NCBI GenBank assembly: GCA_015179045.1
Contig: WHUZ01000020.1
Location: forward strand, 682,001 to 746,000
DNA: 64,000 nt
Source: Kalaharituber pfeilii
Lineage: Eukaryota; Ascomycota; Pezizomycetes; Pezizales; Pezizaceae
Direction: 5' to 3'
The notes beneath the pieces are model-generated. The model was not told the DNA's origin. It searched no databases and worked only from the letters and a program-made list of their open reading frames with translations. Below, in pieces: positions 44,427 to 55,550 of this stretch (its first letter is position 1; each line of letters begins with the position of its first letter). A program made the position numbers and the translations under genes.

Positions 44427-44664
44427 TATGTTGAGGTTCTGGAGAATGTGAACATTTCACATAAAGGGATTGCAGTGATAGATACGGCCAATTGCAACTC
44501 CTCATTGTCGTGGTGTCTATTTCCGTGAAGGTTGATTCCATACGAAATGTGATGGAAACTCTTGATATAGGTATTGTCGGGCGTTTGGCATATTCCACAT
44601 TAATATGTGCCTTATGACGAAGGTTCAGGGGTATGTTGAGGTTCAGGAGTATGTGAACATTTCA
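44427..44664. repeat. Two copies of a TATGTTGAGGTTC...GTGAACATTTCAC motif
   Basis: About 35 bp repeated at 44427-44460 and 44631-44664, between the satellite and the 83-bp repeat. Confidence 0.6.
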
Positions 44665-44680
44665 CTCAGTACGTTGATAT

Positions 44681-44929
44681 GGTATTCGCGGTTGTCGCCA
44701 AGGTCTTTTTTGACAGGGGTTCGGTGTACGCCAAGAGGGATGTAACTCAGTACTATAATAGATGGTATTCGCGGTTGTCGCCAAGGTCTTTTTTGACAGG
44801 GGTTCGGTGTACGCCAAGAGGGATGTAACTCAGTACTATAATAGATGGTATTCGCGGTTGTCGCCAAGGTCTTTTTTGACAGGGGTTCGGTGTACGCCAA
44901 GAGGGATGTAACTCAGTACTATAATAGAT
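44681..44929 (+). repeat. Perfect tandem repeat, 3 x 83 bp
   Basis: Units start at 44681, 44764 and 44847 with GGTATTCGCGGTTGTCGCC and appear identical. The TGACAGGGGTTCGGT core also occurs once near 61198-61212 (CCGACAGGGGTTCGGT). Confidence 0.9.
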
Positions 44930-45067
44930 ACTGCAGGGCATTCTTCAATGGTAGTGACTGTGAGTCCTTGAAATCTCTAATGCTCTCAAGGGCATGATAA
45001 GAATTCTTCATGCATACAGTCAGGACAGTCTAGTTGCCATAATTATGCAATACTTCGCAACCTGCGC

Positions 45068-46645
45068 GGAATGTCTCTGTCCAGTCACTTTCTGACTGGA
45101 CAGAAGCCGGGATAAGTGACGCTAAACTATCCAAGCGACCGCTAATCTACTAGTACCTACAACCCATGCTCGGAGTGCAGGGATAAATTGAAATCACGAA
45201 TTCTCGTTTTTATTATATTACTCGACGAATTTTTTTTTATTTTTATTTTATTTTATATTTCTACTCGACGAATTCTCATCAAAAAATTGGAATGCCACAG
45301 TACATCTCACACTGCCCCACCACCAACTATTGCTCGCTTCATTGCCTTACCTCACACAATGCATAAGAACAACAAACAACAATCAATGTCTGCTACCTCT
45401 CTCCTACGTGCTCGTGAAATCATTGCAGCTATGCAAGCCCATATTTAAAAAAGCCTGAGAAGGGTGAAAGTTATGGGCTAAATTGTTGAGAACCGCAGTC
45501 GGCTTAAACGTCACTTGCCACTTATTTGAATATTACCGGTATTGGAGCATTCGCAGCTACAGGGGCATGTTACACTGTATTGCATTGACATGCTAAAGCA
45601 TGAATGGCAAGCTGCATCATCTCCTATTTATGAAGCTTCTGATTCTGCCAGAAATATGGGAAATGTTGCATGTACCACATGCTCAATTATTCTCCAATAA
45701 GCTATTACTTGTCACCATTTTCTATGTACATTTTATCTTCTTAAACAGTCAATACCACTATCGCTGATTCATCCTTGTTGGAATCTTGACAAGTCCGCAT
45801 GGGACCCTCATCAACAGTAGACTATGACGCTTGATACCACCCAGAGTTCATTATCTGCACCACTGATGACACAAAACCTCCTTCCTGATATCCAAGGCCA
45901 GCATAGCTTCGTTCAGACAGCATACAATCTCCCATTTCATTGCACAACCTTCTCAACTAGCAGCACATGAAGTTCTACAGTTTCAACATACAGTCCAAGA
46001 GGTACAAAATTGTGGAAAACTCCTAGTTTTCCAACCACTATTTTACCTTCTCCAGAACCAAACTTCCGGATACAGTTTCAAACCGCATCTAGCACATCGA
46101 CCTCACGTAATCCAAAACGCATTAATTCTTTTTTTTTTTTTTTTTTTTAATATCATTTATCGCTTGCGACGCATTAATTCAGCTCATGGACCTACTGGGG
46201 CTGAGGTGGCTGAAACGGAATTAGCTGAACGTCAAGCTATTCAAGAGCGCAATGATATTGCGGACAGTCATACTCAGGATGTTATTGTCACGGTCCTGCA
46301 CTCATGTAGAAAGGTGGATGAAGAAGCACTGGAGTTAGCTGAAGAGATACCAGAGTACGATGATGTAGACAATTACACTCAGGATGTTATTGTCCTACAC
46401 TGACATAGAAAGATGGATGAAGCGCTGGAGTTAGCTGAAGAAATACCAGAGTACGATGATGCAGATGTTATTGTTCTACACTCATGCAGGACCTTGGAAT
46501 AAGTGGATCGATGTATGATAGGCATGGGATGTGGACAGGGGTTGTACGTACTAGTAGCTTAGCGGTCGCTTTAGATATATATATAGTTTAGTGTCACTTA
46601 TCCCGGCTTCTGTCCAGTCAGAAAGTGACTGGACAGAGACATTCC
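45068..46645. mobile_element. MULE-like long-TIR element, 1.58 kb
   Basis: TSD GCAACCTGCGC (11 bp; 45057-45067 and 46646-46656). TIRs of about 100 bp begin GGAATGTCTCTGTCCAGTCA and contain an inner hairpin (CCAGTCACTTTCTGACTGG). An 11-bp TSD with long TIRs suits Mutator-like elements. The interior has frames without a recognised transposase: SATSLLRAREIIAAMQAHI before a stop near 45448, and GAEVAETELAERQAIQERND near 46190-46260. It also has a 45-bp near-duplication (TCAGGATGTTATTGTC, 46273 and 46379). Confidence 0.75.
46139..46168 (-). mobile_element. Tail-B micro-insertion (30 bp)
   Basis: Poly(T) then AATATCATTTATCGCTTGCG, a tail B cut inside the hairpin. TSD ACGCATTAATTC (46127-46138 and 46169-46180). 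It breaks a frame that otherwise reads SRNPKRINS into AHGPTGAEVA. Confidence 0.85.
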
Positions 46646-46656
46646 GCAACCTGCGC

Positions 46657-47450
46657 AGACAGTCCTAAAATATCTTATCTGTAGAAGGCAATACGATCAA
46701 AAAAAGGTAATTTTACTAGTATGGTCCAGGTGAGTGCGTCACCGCTGCAGCTATGCAATAGCGGGTAATCATTGAGACAGGCCGTGCGACATTCCAACAA
46801 TCGATCTATGTAGACTTAGTCTTACGACCAAAGCGCCCAAGTTTATGGCCTGATGCGGTCCGAGAGCCGCAGGCAGAATGTGCCTGCCCGGAGAGGTTCC
46901 GCACGAAGAGAGGAATTCTTTACGTGGCGGTTGTAGGGCATCAAATAGCCTCTATAGCCAAGGAATGAGGACCGTACTCCTCTATAAAGCAAGTTATGAT
47001 GAAATATACATCTGGTTATAGGTAAGTAGGACCCGTAATATGATTTGGAACATCGGCCAGTGTATTAGCTAAATACTCAACAATTTGAACCTTCCATTTC
47101 TTGCCAAAAGGATGCCGCTGGCACGGACCTTATGCGTGTGCGGCGGCGGTGACATTGACAATATGGGATGTCAATAATAAAATCGCATAACAATTCACAG
47201 AATTAAACGCTCGCCGAGAGGGACGGCGGGACACGTGGACTCTACCGGCAGGTCGCCCTAGAGCCGGAGGACTCCAGCAGCCAGTTCCAGGCTCCCGCAG
47301 ATAGAGTCCTGTATGAGTCAATGAGCACTCATCGCAAACGTTGCAAAGCTGGTACTGAGCCATTATGACGCATATGCCAGGGTATATTAATAATATAAAA
47401 GTAAATATCACATTAGAGAGAGACGTTTTGTACCATTATGGCAAAATTGT
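46657..47450. other. No gene seen
   Basis: About 800 bp with short frames only, no repeat pairing recognised. Confidence 0.4.
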
Positions 47451-47462
47451 ACAGTACCAGTA

Positions 47463-47529
47463 CCCTCGCCATAGCCCGTAGGGCGGCATGCGAGTAATGA
47501 AATAAAAAAAAAAAAAAAAAAAAAAAAAA
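47463..47529 (+). mobile_element. LINE tail-B micro-insertion (67 bp)
   Basis: Starts CCCTCGCCATAGCCCGTAGG, ends TGAAAT + about A27. TSD ACAGTACCAGTA (47451-47462 and 47530-47541). Confidence 0.93.
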
Positions 47530-47666
47530 ACAGTACCAGTAGTCGCACATGCATGTCACCCAAAGCAGGCCTCTCAAAACCTTGGCACATACATAGAGTT
47601 ACCGCGTAGAACATGTCAGTCAGAACTGAATTCGATTACATAATGAATTTTGGACTTGTATACCTA

Positions 47667-48396
47667 CAGTCCAACCTTGCTATACCGGACGAGTAGAAAT
47701 CCGGCACTTTTTGTCCGGTATAACAAGGTTCCGGTATAGGATAAAATGCTTGGCAGCTGTAAAAAGGGGGTGGCAAAATTTGTATAGAAATTACTAGAGC
47801 AGGATATAAACAAGTGCAGCAAAAAATTAACTCGATCATAGTCTATTCAATATGCATCGCTCTCACTAACTACAACAGGTCGAGCTTTAAAGCTCTTGGG
47901 GAGAATCCAATATGCAAGCATTGACTAGAGCTAAAACATGCTACTCTGACTGTTTCTCCAAAAGCCGATCAATACACACCAAAGAAGCAGCAAACTCTAC
48001 AAGAATGTTCCAGCCTCCCAGCGGCAGCAGCGACAGCAGTGGTAGCAGCAATGGTGACAGCAGTGGCAGCAGCAGTAGTGGCAGCGGTGGTGGCAGCATC
48101 GGTAGCAAGTGATAGCAGCAACGGTAACAGCAGCGATGGCAGCAGTAACTGCAGCAGTAGTGGTAGTTAGCATTGACGGCAGCAGTGGTAAACAGCTAGT
48201 CTAAGTGGTAAAGTGGGGTAGCCTAAGGTGTATTAGTATTGGTGTGTCCGGTATAGCAAATACTATTTGTATGGAGACAGGGGGGTACTTGTCTGGGGGT
48301 TTCTGTATTGTTAGGAGGTCCGGTATAGCAAGGGCAATTTGTATGGGGAACGGTTGTCCGAATCAGAGGCCATCCGGGATTAGCAAGGTTAGACTG
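47667..48396. mobile_element. Pogo-like TIR element, 730 bp, TA target
   Basis: Left end CAGTCCAACCTTGCTATACC and right end (reverse complement) CAGTCTAACCTTGCTAATCC, each flanked by TA (47665-47666 and 48397-48398). TCCGGTATA recurs several times inside, near both ends. No transposase ORF. The interior holds the trinucleotide repeat at 48015-48180. Confidence 0.8.
48015..48180 (+). repeat. Imperfect AGC/GGY trinucleotide repeat
   Basis: Runs of AGCRGY-type triplets (poly-Ser/Gly in one frame), interrupted by GATGGC and AACTGC variants. Confidence 0.75.
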
Positions 48397-49254
48397 TATT
48401 TGTTTACCGCCAAGCATACGAAAATATACTAGTTGCCGCCAAATACCGCGTACCTAGCTGTTCTCGTGCCCAGGTACCTAGCGTATAATATGCATCCATC
48501 CCCTCCATCCCCTGTCCAAATAACTTATTTTTCTGTCTATCATAGTACTGGCCAAAGTGAAGGCGACCGATTTTCTTCACTACCGCAAGTTTTCACTACA
48601 GCAGGGCAGTTTTCACTCAAGACATAACCAGGATCACCGGAGATCTCGGGAGTCATACAGCACATACGCATGAAATCGGACTTAAGTGACCATCGCTAAA
48701 AGAATTAAGGTACTTACCCGATACTGCTAGGCGAACCCTAAACTCCGATTCAAATTTTTGACACTTGAAGTTGGTAAGTTGCATTCGATGTACTCATACT
48801 CGAGGACAGGCCGGCAAGGCACAGAACGTTTGGATAATAGAACAAGTACTGTACTTTTGAACCCCAAACAAGCATTTCTAAATCGCAGCAAAGTATTGAA
48901 TAACAAACTGAAATCGAAGTAATTAACAGCTTCCGTTTAGTTGAAGAAAGCTCTCCTGCCACTAACGCCTTTTTCCGAGATAGCCTGCCGCTTTCTGTGT
49001 GTTATTCTCCGAGATGACTTACGGGTATAATTACTTATCCAACAAGACCCCCTGCAGCAAATCTCGTCTTCCAATTGCCACAAGTGTCATTAGTTCATCC
49101 GATCGAGGCCGTGGCACCCTTCAGAAGTCGAGATCCCTTGCTTCACACCATGTAATATGTATAACCAAGTAAGGAACGAAATGGTAGGAGAGATACAGAT
49201 AAGGCACCATGGTAGTATCAAAACTGGGGTGCGGCGCAATGTCAGCATATAATA

Positions 49255-49330
49255 TTACGAGATATAAATACAGGATATAATACAAAGGAGTGCCCCTTCT
49301 TTTTCTCCCTTCAATTCTACATCTAGCATT
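49255..49330 (+). promoter_or_regulatory. Probable promoter of the CFEM-like gene
   Basis: A TATA-like box (GATATAAATAC, about 49260) and a pyrimidine-rich stretch (CCCCTTCTTTTTCTCCCTTC, about 49292) lie 130-200 bp upstream of the ATG, a common fungal core-promoter arrangement. Confidence 0.5.
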
Positions 49331-49458
49331 CGTTTAGCTCGCAACGATCTACCGTCGCTCTTTACCATACTTCTTCCGATCGAAAATTTAATTTTGACCG
49401 GTGTCCGTTCTTTAGCTCTTCCTCGACACTGGTATCACACAATAACAAATAAGCAACA

Positions 49459-50398
49459 ATGTTCTCCAAATCCATCCTACTTGCCTGTCTGCTAACCGCA
49501 GTTACCCTCGCCGCCCCAGCACCAGATCCCATCAAATCCTGGGACGACTTGAGTCCGTCCGAGCGGGGATTCCTCGAGAACCTCCCGTATCCGGAATGCG
49601 CCAACAATTGCCATGCTAACCCTTTCCCACAAGAAAAGATCCCGCTCTGCGCGTATACGGACCGGAATTCGCCCGATGACGACGACCCGGAGACGGCGAG
49701 AAATGTGTATAGTTGCTTGTGCACTGATAAGGTGTATCTGGCAGAGGTGGTGAAGTGTGCTTTAACGCATGTATGCAGACTCCGGATGCCCTTGCATATT
49801 CACATGCAAGGCTTAATTTCTCGCTCTTCATTCAAAAGCATTTTGTATTTGCAAAACGTGCTAACTCAAAGAAATTATTACCTAGTGTGGAAACAACGCC
49901 ACCGCCCTCTCCTACTACTTTATGGGTGCCTATTCTATGTGCTACATGCAAGCCGAAGTCACCTATCCCCCGCTGCCTGAATTCCTCAACCAACTGTGCC
50001 TTTCTAACGAGCCTGGCGCCGACAACGTCCCGGAAACCTACCCGGAAATTTTTATGGATGCCCTCGATTACGAATTCAACTCGGTGTTCCCGGAGAAGAC
50101 TGCTACCACCTGGATCCCGGCGGCGACGGATCATTATGAAAATTATCCAACATCGTGGAAGGAACCGGAGTGGACGTGCACCCCAACGCCGCAGGCGAGT
50201 ACGGATGAGGAGCAGAATGGCGATGACACTGACGTCGGAGGAAGTACGAACTCGACACACAACGGGAATTCCACGTCAGGAGGGAATTCCACGTCAGGAG
50301 GGAACCAGGATGACAAAAATGGCAGTGGAGGACTGGGCGGATCAGTTATCATGATGGGGGTGCTGGCTGGAGCGGTCGGCATTTTGGTTGCGTTGTAG
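49459..50398 (+). CDS. CFEM-like cysteine-rich secreted protein with GPI-anchor-type C-terminus
   Basis: Two exons, 49459-49770 and 49886-50398, joined by a 115-bp GTATGC...CCTAG intron in phase 0; 274 residues. Signal peptide at 1-19 (MFSKSILLACLLTAVTLAA). Cysteines at 47, 51, 64, 86, 88, 100 and 105 fit the CxxxC...CxC...CxxxxC spacing of CFEM domains; the CLC pair and the intron just before C105 are visible. A middle region (YFMGAYSMCYMQAEV...NQLCLSNEPG) adds two cysteines. Then comes a Ser/Thr/Asn/Gly-rich linker with repeated NSTSGG and a hydrophobic end (SVIMMGVLAGAVGILVAL) typical of GPI proteins. CFEM proteins act at the fungal cell surface, some in haem uptake; the Asp that binds haem iron is not certain here. 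It looks intact. Confidence 0.75.
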
Positions 50399-50696
50399 AG
50401 GAGATGTGTGATGTCCTGGACGTGGCGACGGAGGGGACAAATATACGCTGCAATGTTGTTGTTTTGACGAGAAAAGTGTAATATTAACAGACAGTCGCTC
50501 CATACTTTCAGTGCCGACATGATAGATGTATCTGAGTCAGATGCAGCGCCAAACCTGCAATTGCAATTGGTTGCTCTGGGTCAAGCGCAAGTAGGTGCGA
50601 TATATATGTACTACCTGATGTAATTGTAGTCGCTTTCGCACGTTGAGTGATGTTCATGTAACTTGCCAATGTTTCACGAAGGTTTATCATGGGTGT

Positions 50697-51320
50697 CTAG
50701 TAAAAATTATTCCGCGAAAAAACCTGTATCCCATGCGTTTTCAATGCTATTATTGATCTTATGACCTTCACAGGCAGAATCATAACACCCCCCATCACTA
50801 CGCCCGCCACCCCCGCTACAATTCTCGCCCTCGCGAACGTGCCTTTCCCCGCATCACTCTTATCCACGTCCGTATTTGTCTCCAGATCACCACTCGTACT
50901 GTTGCCCTTATCCTCCCCGTTCTCTTCCCCGTCCCCATTCTGGCTCTCCCCGCCTTGATCCTGCTCGGCGCGATCCCGATCCTCCCCATCATCGTCAACC
51001 TCCTTCTCCACTGTCCTGGGCTCGCACCTCAATTTCATTCTCTTCTCTTCCTCCTCGGAGCTATTCAAGGTCGTGTTTGCGTTGGGCCACGACCTGCGGT
51101 AGATGTAGTCACCATCATCTTTGAAGAGGGAGTCGAGTGCAGGGAGGATGCCGGGGATGTCAGCTCGGCTGAGGACGCTGTGAAAGGAGTCATTGACAAA
51201 GTTGATAAAACAGAGGTCCTTCAGGAAGAGCGTGGAGCGGAGGTATCGGACTCCCGCGCGCGCATAGCAGGTGGCATATTGAGTTGTGAGGAAGTGGGCG
51301 AGGCCGGATAGGCTCGGAGC
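50697..51320 (-). pseudogene. Second exon of a paralogous CFEM-like protein gene, convergent, first exon not found
   Basis: The minus-strand frame reads FLTTQYATCYARAGVRYLRS, then LFLKDLCFINFVNDSF, LPALDSLFKDDGDYIYRRSW, an acidic Asp/Glu/Gly-rich linker with GNSTSGD, and a hydrophobic segment (ARIVAGVAGVVMGGVMILPV). Order and spacing match exon 2 of 49459-50398 (FMGAYSMCYMQAE, LNQLCLSN, MDALDYEFNSVFPE), at low identity. No signal-peptide exon was seen upstream, so it is probably a truncated paralogue, or an exon I missed. Confidence 0.5.
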
Positions 51321-51905
51321 GCACTTTAATTGCGGGTTCGGACACTGTTCGGATATTGCAACATCCGACTAAGCCACTGCTAAGGCTAGCTTGACATCCG
51401 TCTAGATTACTGTAACGAGAGTACAGTAGCTCTTACTTGGAACCAAAAGGCGCTTGACCTATTTTGGTAGTGTTCACTCCCGATTAGGACATGGAAAGAT
51501 GGGATGACGAAATTAAAGTAAAATGTGACGCAAGCTTGTCATTGGAGCGACATGCCTGCATGTGCATCTACCGTCGTCAGCATGGAATGCAGGTACCGAT
51601 TTCAAAGTTTGGAGAATTGAGAGCGGTTGGTGGTATTCTGAAACATAATCTGCGGGCGGAAAATATACTGTCAATGCCGCGCGTGGTAGTGCCTGAATTC
51701 GAAGAATCGCGGATGCTGATGTAAGCAGGAAAAGCAGCTGGGACCATAAAAAGTTTATGGAATTGCAATTGGGATATATTAAGTGCAGCGGCGCCAGAAT
51801 CTATGCGATGAAGGAGACGCCTAGGATGCGGGCGTCAGTTACTTACAGGCACTAGTCATGCCAAAACAAGATAGGTGGAACGAGTTGAATCATTCACAGC
51901 TCTTG
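51321..51905. other. No gene seen
   Basis: A 64-77 codon frame on the plus strand (51491-51724) has no recognised feature. Confidence 0.35.
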
Positions 51906-51911
51906 AGGTTA

Positions 51912-54900
51912 TATATTTTTATTTTTATTTTATTTTTTTTTTTCTTTTATATCATTGATCGCATGCCGCCCTAAAGGGTATGGCTAATTTAAATTACAAA
52001 GGGAATAAAATGGAAAGAAAAGGAGAAAACAAATTGTCATGAACGCTCGTAGGGACCCACAACTCTCGCTAGTGATGTAGGTGAAGCCGGAAGTAAAATC
52101 CAAAACCAAAGCCAAAACCAGAACCAATGTGCTGCCCGTGTATGTTCGTGTGTTACAGACAAAAGGGAACAGGGTTCGCCTATCTCCGTCCTCTGTCCCA
52201 CTCGTATTGGCTTAATCTCAGCCATCTTCTTCCGAGTCTCACTCTCCCCGCTTCAGCCGGCTTCTCCAAGTATAGCACCACTGAACTTGTCAGTTTCCCC
52301 TCTTCGACGAGTGTCTGTTTCTTTCTCAACCATCGAATCCCGGCATCCTCCCCAAGCCTTTGTTCGCTGCCTCCAACCATTTTCGGACGCTCCTAGATCC
52401 TTCCTCAGGGCTTTTTTTTTTTTTTTTTTTATTTCATTACTCGCGTGCCGCCCTGGGGGCTATGGCGAGGTTATTTAGGTACATGTAGAGATATATGAAA
52501 TGAAATAAAGATGACGACTAAAGGAAACCCATTACTCCTGCCCTGCCCATTCCAGTATCTCCGCGATGTTCGTCTCCTTGTCTGGTTGCCTTAGTCCTCC
52601 CGCCCCGTCTTTTATCTTTCCCCTCCATGTCTGGCAGTCGTTGGTTATGTGGGCTAGGTTCTCCGGTGCCCTCCCACACCATCGGCATTCTGGTGAGTCC
52701 GTCTTCCCTATGGCGTATCTCCACTCTTTGAGCCCCTTATTCCCGAGGATGCCGGCCAGGGTTGCGATTCTCCTGCGATTGTCTATTCTTTGTAGGGGTC
52801 GGTAGGATAGGCGGAGACGATTCCTTTCGTCGGCTCTGAGGTTTTTGGCTTCCTGTCTGATCCCTGCTTCTGTGGCGATGTCCTCTTCACACTGTAGTGC
52901 CGTGCCTACCTTGGCTGCTCTGTCTGCCTCGGTATTGCCTTTTACCCCCTTGTGAGCCTTGATCCACATTACCGCGATGTCTTGGTCCCCTCTGGCGACT
53001 CGTCTCTCCCATCGTTCCCGTACCTCTAGGGATGAGCCTTCTGCGGTCGGGTCGCCGTTGGCTATCTTTCGGAGTCTTGTGATTGCTGTGCGAGAGTCAG
53101 TGACGACCATTAACTCTCCTTCTTGTTCGAGTGCTTGGCCGATAGCGATCATCTCTCCATCATTCACGGTGCACCTTTTCCCTAGGTAAAAGGATTCGTC
53201 TTTGCCCTGGCAGTATGTCCCCGCTCCCGTCGAGTTGTCCACTCGGCTTCCGTCGGTGTACGCGCTCTTCCATCCCTCGTCCTCTTCCTTCGCGATGGCT
53301 TCTTCCCATTCCTCCTTGCTTGTGTCGCTTGGGAGAAAGGGAAAAAAGTGTATCGGAAGAGGGTCTCGGTGTGACAGATCGCCTCTCAGGTACGTGGTGT
53401 CCGGTAGTGGGTCTTGTATTGGTTCGTTGGCGAACCTCAGGGTCCGGGCTTCCACTCGTTCTTTCTCTCCGTGTGTGAAGGTCTCTGCCGATTCTAAGTT
53501 GGCTAATCCTTCCACGATGTCTCTTCTGGTCCCCCAGGGTGCACCGGTGATGTCCCTGGCCACCGTGTACTGCCATTTTTCCAGTTGTCTTAGCTTCTTT
53601 TCTTTCGGTGCTCCTTTCGCGTAGGTCTGCCAGGCCCAGCATCCGTAGGTGGCTATGTTTCTTGCTATACCCGTATAAAGCTGTCTTCTCTTACTCGGCG
53701 GTATCTTTGAGTCTTTGTGCGACCCCCCACGCCGCCTTCCCAGGTGTCTCTTTTCGAAGTGTTCTTCGAACTTGAGTTCCCAATCCACTGTTAGTCCCAC
53801 CAGGCGGTAGCTTTCTCCTTTGGTGCCGATTATCAGGGTCTCGGATTTTCGTGGGTCCAGTTCGAAGCCTTCTTCCTTGGCTTCTTAGGCTAGCGGTTTC
53901 CGGTGTTGGTCTATTTCCTTTCGAAGCTGCTTCATCGACTTGTTGATGACGCTGTGGAAATCGTCTACGTATGACCGAGTGAACTGTCGTCTGTCAACTT
54001 TCTCCGCTAGAGGAGCGACTCCTACCAGGAAGAGGACCGGCGACAGCGGTGACCCTTGCGGCGCCCCGTCCGTCATCGTGCCGTTTCCTCGAACCTTCCC
54101 GTCCCACGAGATCGAGAACTGGTTCGGCTGTAGGAACCCTTGCACGAAGCTGGCTATGTTCCGGTTCGTGTTTTCCAGTCTCCTGACTACTCTTTCTCGT
54201 CTTACGTGGTTAAACGCCGCCTTGATGTCATCCCCGACCAATGCCGTCCACTCCCCCCTTCCTAGTCGTCGGTCCGCTTCCTTTAAGATTTGTCTCTGCA
54301 GGTCCTCGCTCCCTCGGAATGGTCGGCTCCCTAGTTGTGAGTCCCGGAACAGTTCGTCCATTCTCTGTATCGAGTTTGCTATGACTTTTTGCCCTAGCTT
54401 AGCTGCCGTGTTGAGTAGGGTGATGGGGCGCCAGCTTCCCGGCAGTTCCCTTGGTTTCCCTTTCTTTAGGATCATTACCATGTCGAATCCTTTGGCGAAG
54501 TCGTACTTTCCGTTCAGGTAGTCCACTATCTCTTCCCTTAGTGTCGTCCAAAGGTTTATCTTCCTCAGGAGTTTCAGTACCCCATACTGTATGCCGTCTG
54601 GTCCTGGAGCGGATCTTGACTTGGTTTTGGAGAGTGCCTTGTCGATCTCCACCCTGGCTAGGTCTCTTTCTATGGTGATCCCGTGTGGTCTTCTGATCTC
54701 CTCTCTCCCCGGGTTGTCTGTGATGATGTTGTGTTTGATTAGCTTTTCCTCAGGGCTATTCGCTGGACGACGATGCCGAATTTTGACATGGTGGCAACGG
54801 GGGTGCTGGTTGGGGTGGGGGTGTTGGTTAGGGAGTTGACGGGGGTGCGGGAGGGTCTGTCGTCAGAGGGGTGAGAGGGTCTGGTGTCTGTGGAGCGAGA

Positions 54901-55150
54901 GGGTCTATTAATGTTCGCGTTCTCCTCGTCGCTTTTTCCCGGCGTGCTGGGTGACCGGGGGTGTGGGTGGGCTGGACGTGGTTGTCGTAGCCTTGCTTTT
55001 CCGCTTCTGGCCCTTCTTTGGCATGGGCGCAAGGCCCGGGCTGGGCTTGGGGGTCCCTTGCGCTTCCGGTGTGGTCGTGGTCTCCACACGCGGCTCCTCC
55101 GAGTGTGTGGTGACTGTCGGGCTGAAGACTATGGTGCCGGCAGCTTAGTA
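51912..55150 (-). mobile_element. LINE ORF1-region remnant (tail B) interrupted by another LINE
   Basis: The 3' end on the minus strand is a T-rich run with a worn tail B (51912-51985). The ORF1-like frame at 52180-52380 (RWLRKKQTLVEEGKLTSSVV, YLEKPAEAGRVRLGRRWLR) continues across the nested LINE to 54758-55089 (MSKFGIVVQRIALRK, preceded by a Pro/Arg/Thr-rich region). It matches the arrangement in 37261-37706. The 5' boundary near 55150 is uncertain and no TSD was found. Confidence 0.6.
52413..54745 (-). mobile_element. 5'-truncated LINE (tail-B family): RT and RNase H
   Basis: TSD TTCCTCAGGGCT (52401-52412 and 54746-54757). Minus-strand RT 53885-54652 (SAPGPDGIQYGVLK, GDDIKAAFNHVRRE, GAPQGSPLSPVLF, SYVDDFHSVI) and RNase H plus knuckle 52532-53800 (SAYTDGSRVDNSTGAG, VVTDSRTAITRL, IKAHKGVKGNTEADRAAK, CRWCGRAPENLAHITNDC). 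The two share one frame, broken only by a TAA at about 53885. The endonuclease is missing through 5' truncation. Confidence 0.93.
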
Positions 55151-55516
55151 CCATTTTTTCTTTTTTTTAATTCACGTAACCCCATGGTTACAGGCTACCA
55201 CCAGCCTATGCTACATATTTTACTGGCTAGTAGGGGAAATCTGCCAAGACCAGCTGACTAAGTGCAACAATTGCCCATTTAGGATTCTTGGCACCTAACT
55301 TTTTTTTACCCTTTCCCATACAAAATGTCCTCTTTTATTTCCCTATCTACATGTGGAGTTTTTTTGAAATTTTTTTTTTAATCTCGTAGAATTGTTCGCA
55401 ATAGCAAATACTATAGTTTTACAAGACTAAAAATTCCAGATCCATAGTTGTGGTGTTGTGGATACACGATTTGTCACCCCCTAAATTTGGTGCTGGTACT
55501 AAGCTGCCGGCACCAT
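55131..55516. repeat. Perfect 23-bp inverted repeat enclosing 340 bp
   Basis: ATGGTGCCGGCAGCTTAGTA (+CCA) at 55131-55153 recurs exactly in reverse complement at 55494-55516. The enclosed DNA starts with a short T-run and a cut tail A (AATTCACGTAACCCC). Confidence 0.8.
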
Positions 55517-55550
55517 AAGGCTTTGGGGGTGTGTGGCGCCGAGGATGCAG

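Larger units (their letters stand above)
41480..44430 (+). repeat. Degenerate satellite array, unit about 57 bp
   Basis: Successive units vary around CCTGTCAAATTSRGCTCATT, CTGCTGCATCTCACRC and a variable YATYGAGAGAGAC end. Near 43930-44020 a shorter 25-bp derivative (GAGGAGCTGTCGTGCCTGTC AAATT) is iterated, and at 44030-44230 a longer two-unit period repeats. The array is interrupted by the solo LTR (41737-42767) and a tail-A micro-insertion (43481-43541). Confidence 0.8.

Noticed and set aside
44681..44929. Regular repeats resembling a CRISPR array
   Set aside because: The whole 83-bp unit is identical, so there are no distinct spacers, and the genome is eukaryotic.
45188..45448. Small frame in the MULE-like element as a membrane protein
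   Set aside because: The hydrophobic part comes from a T-rich low-complexity run.
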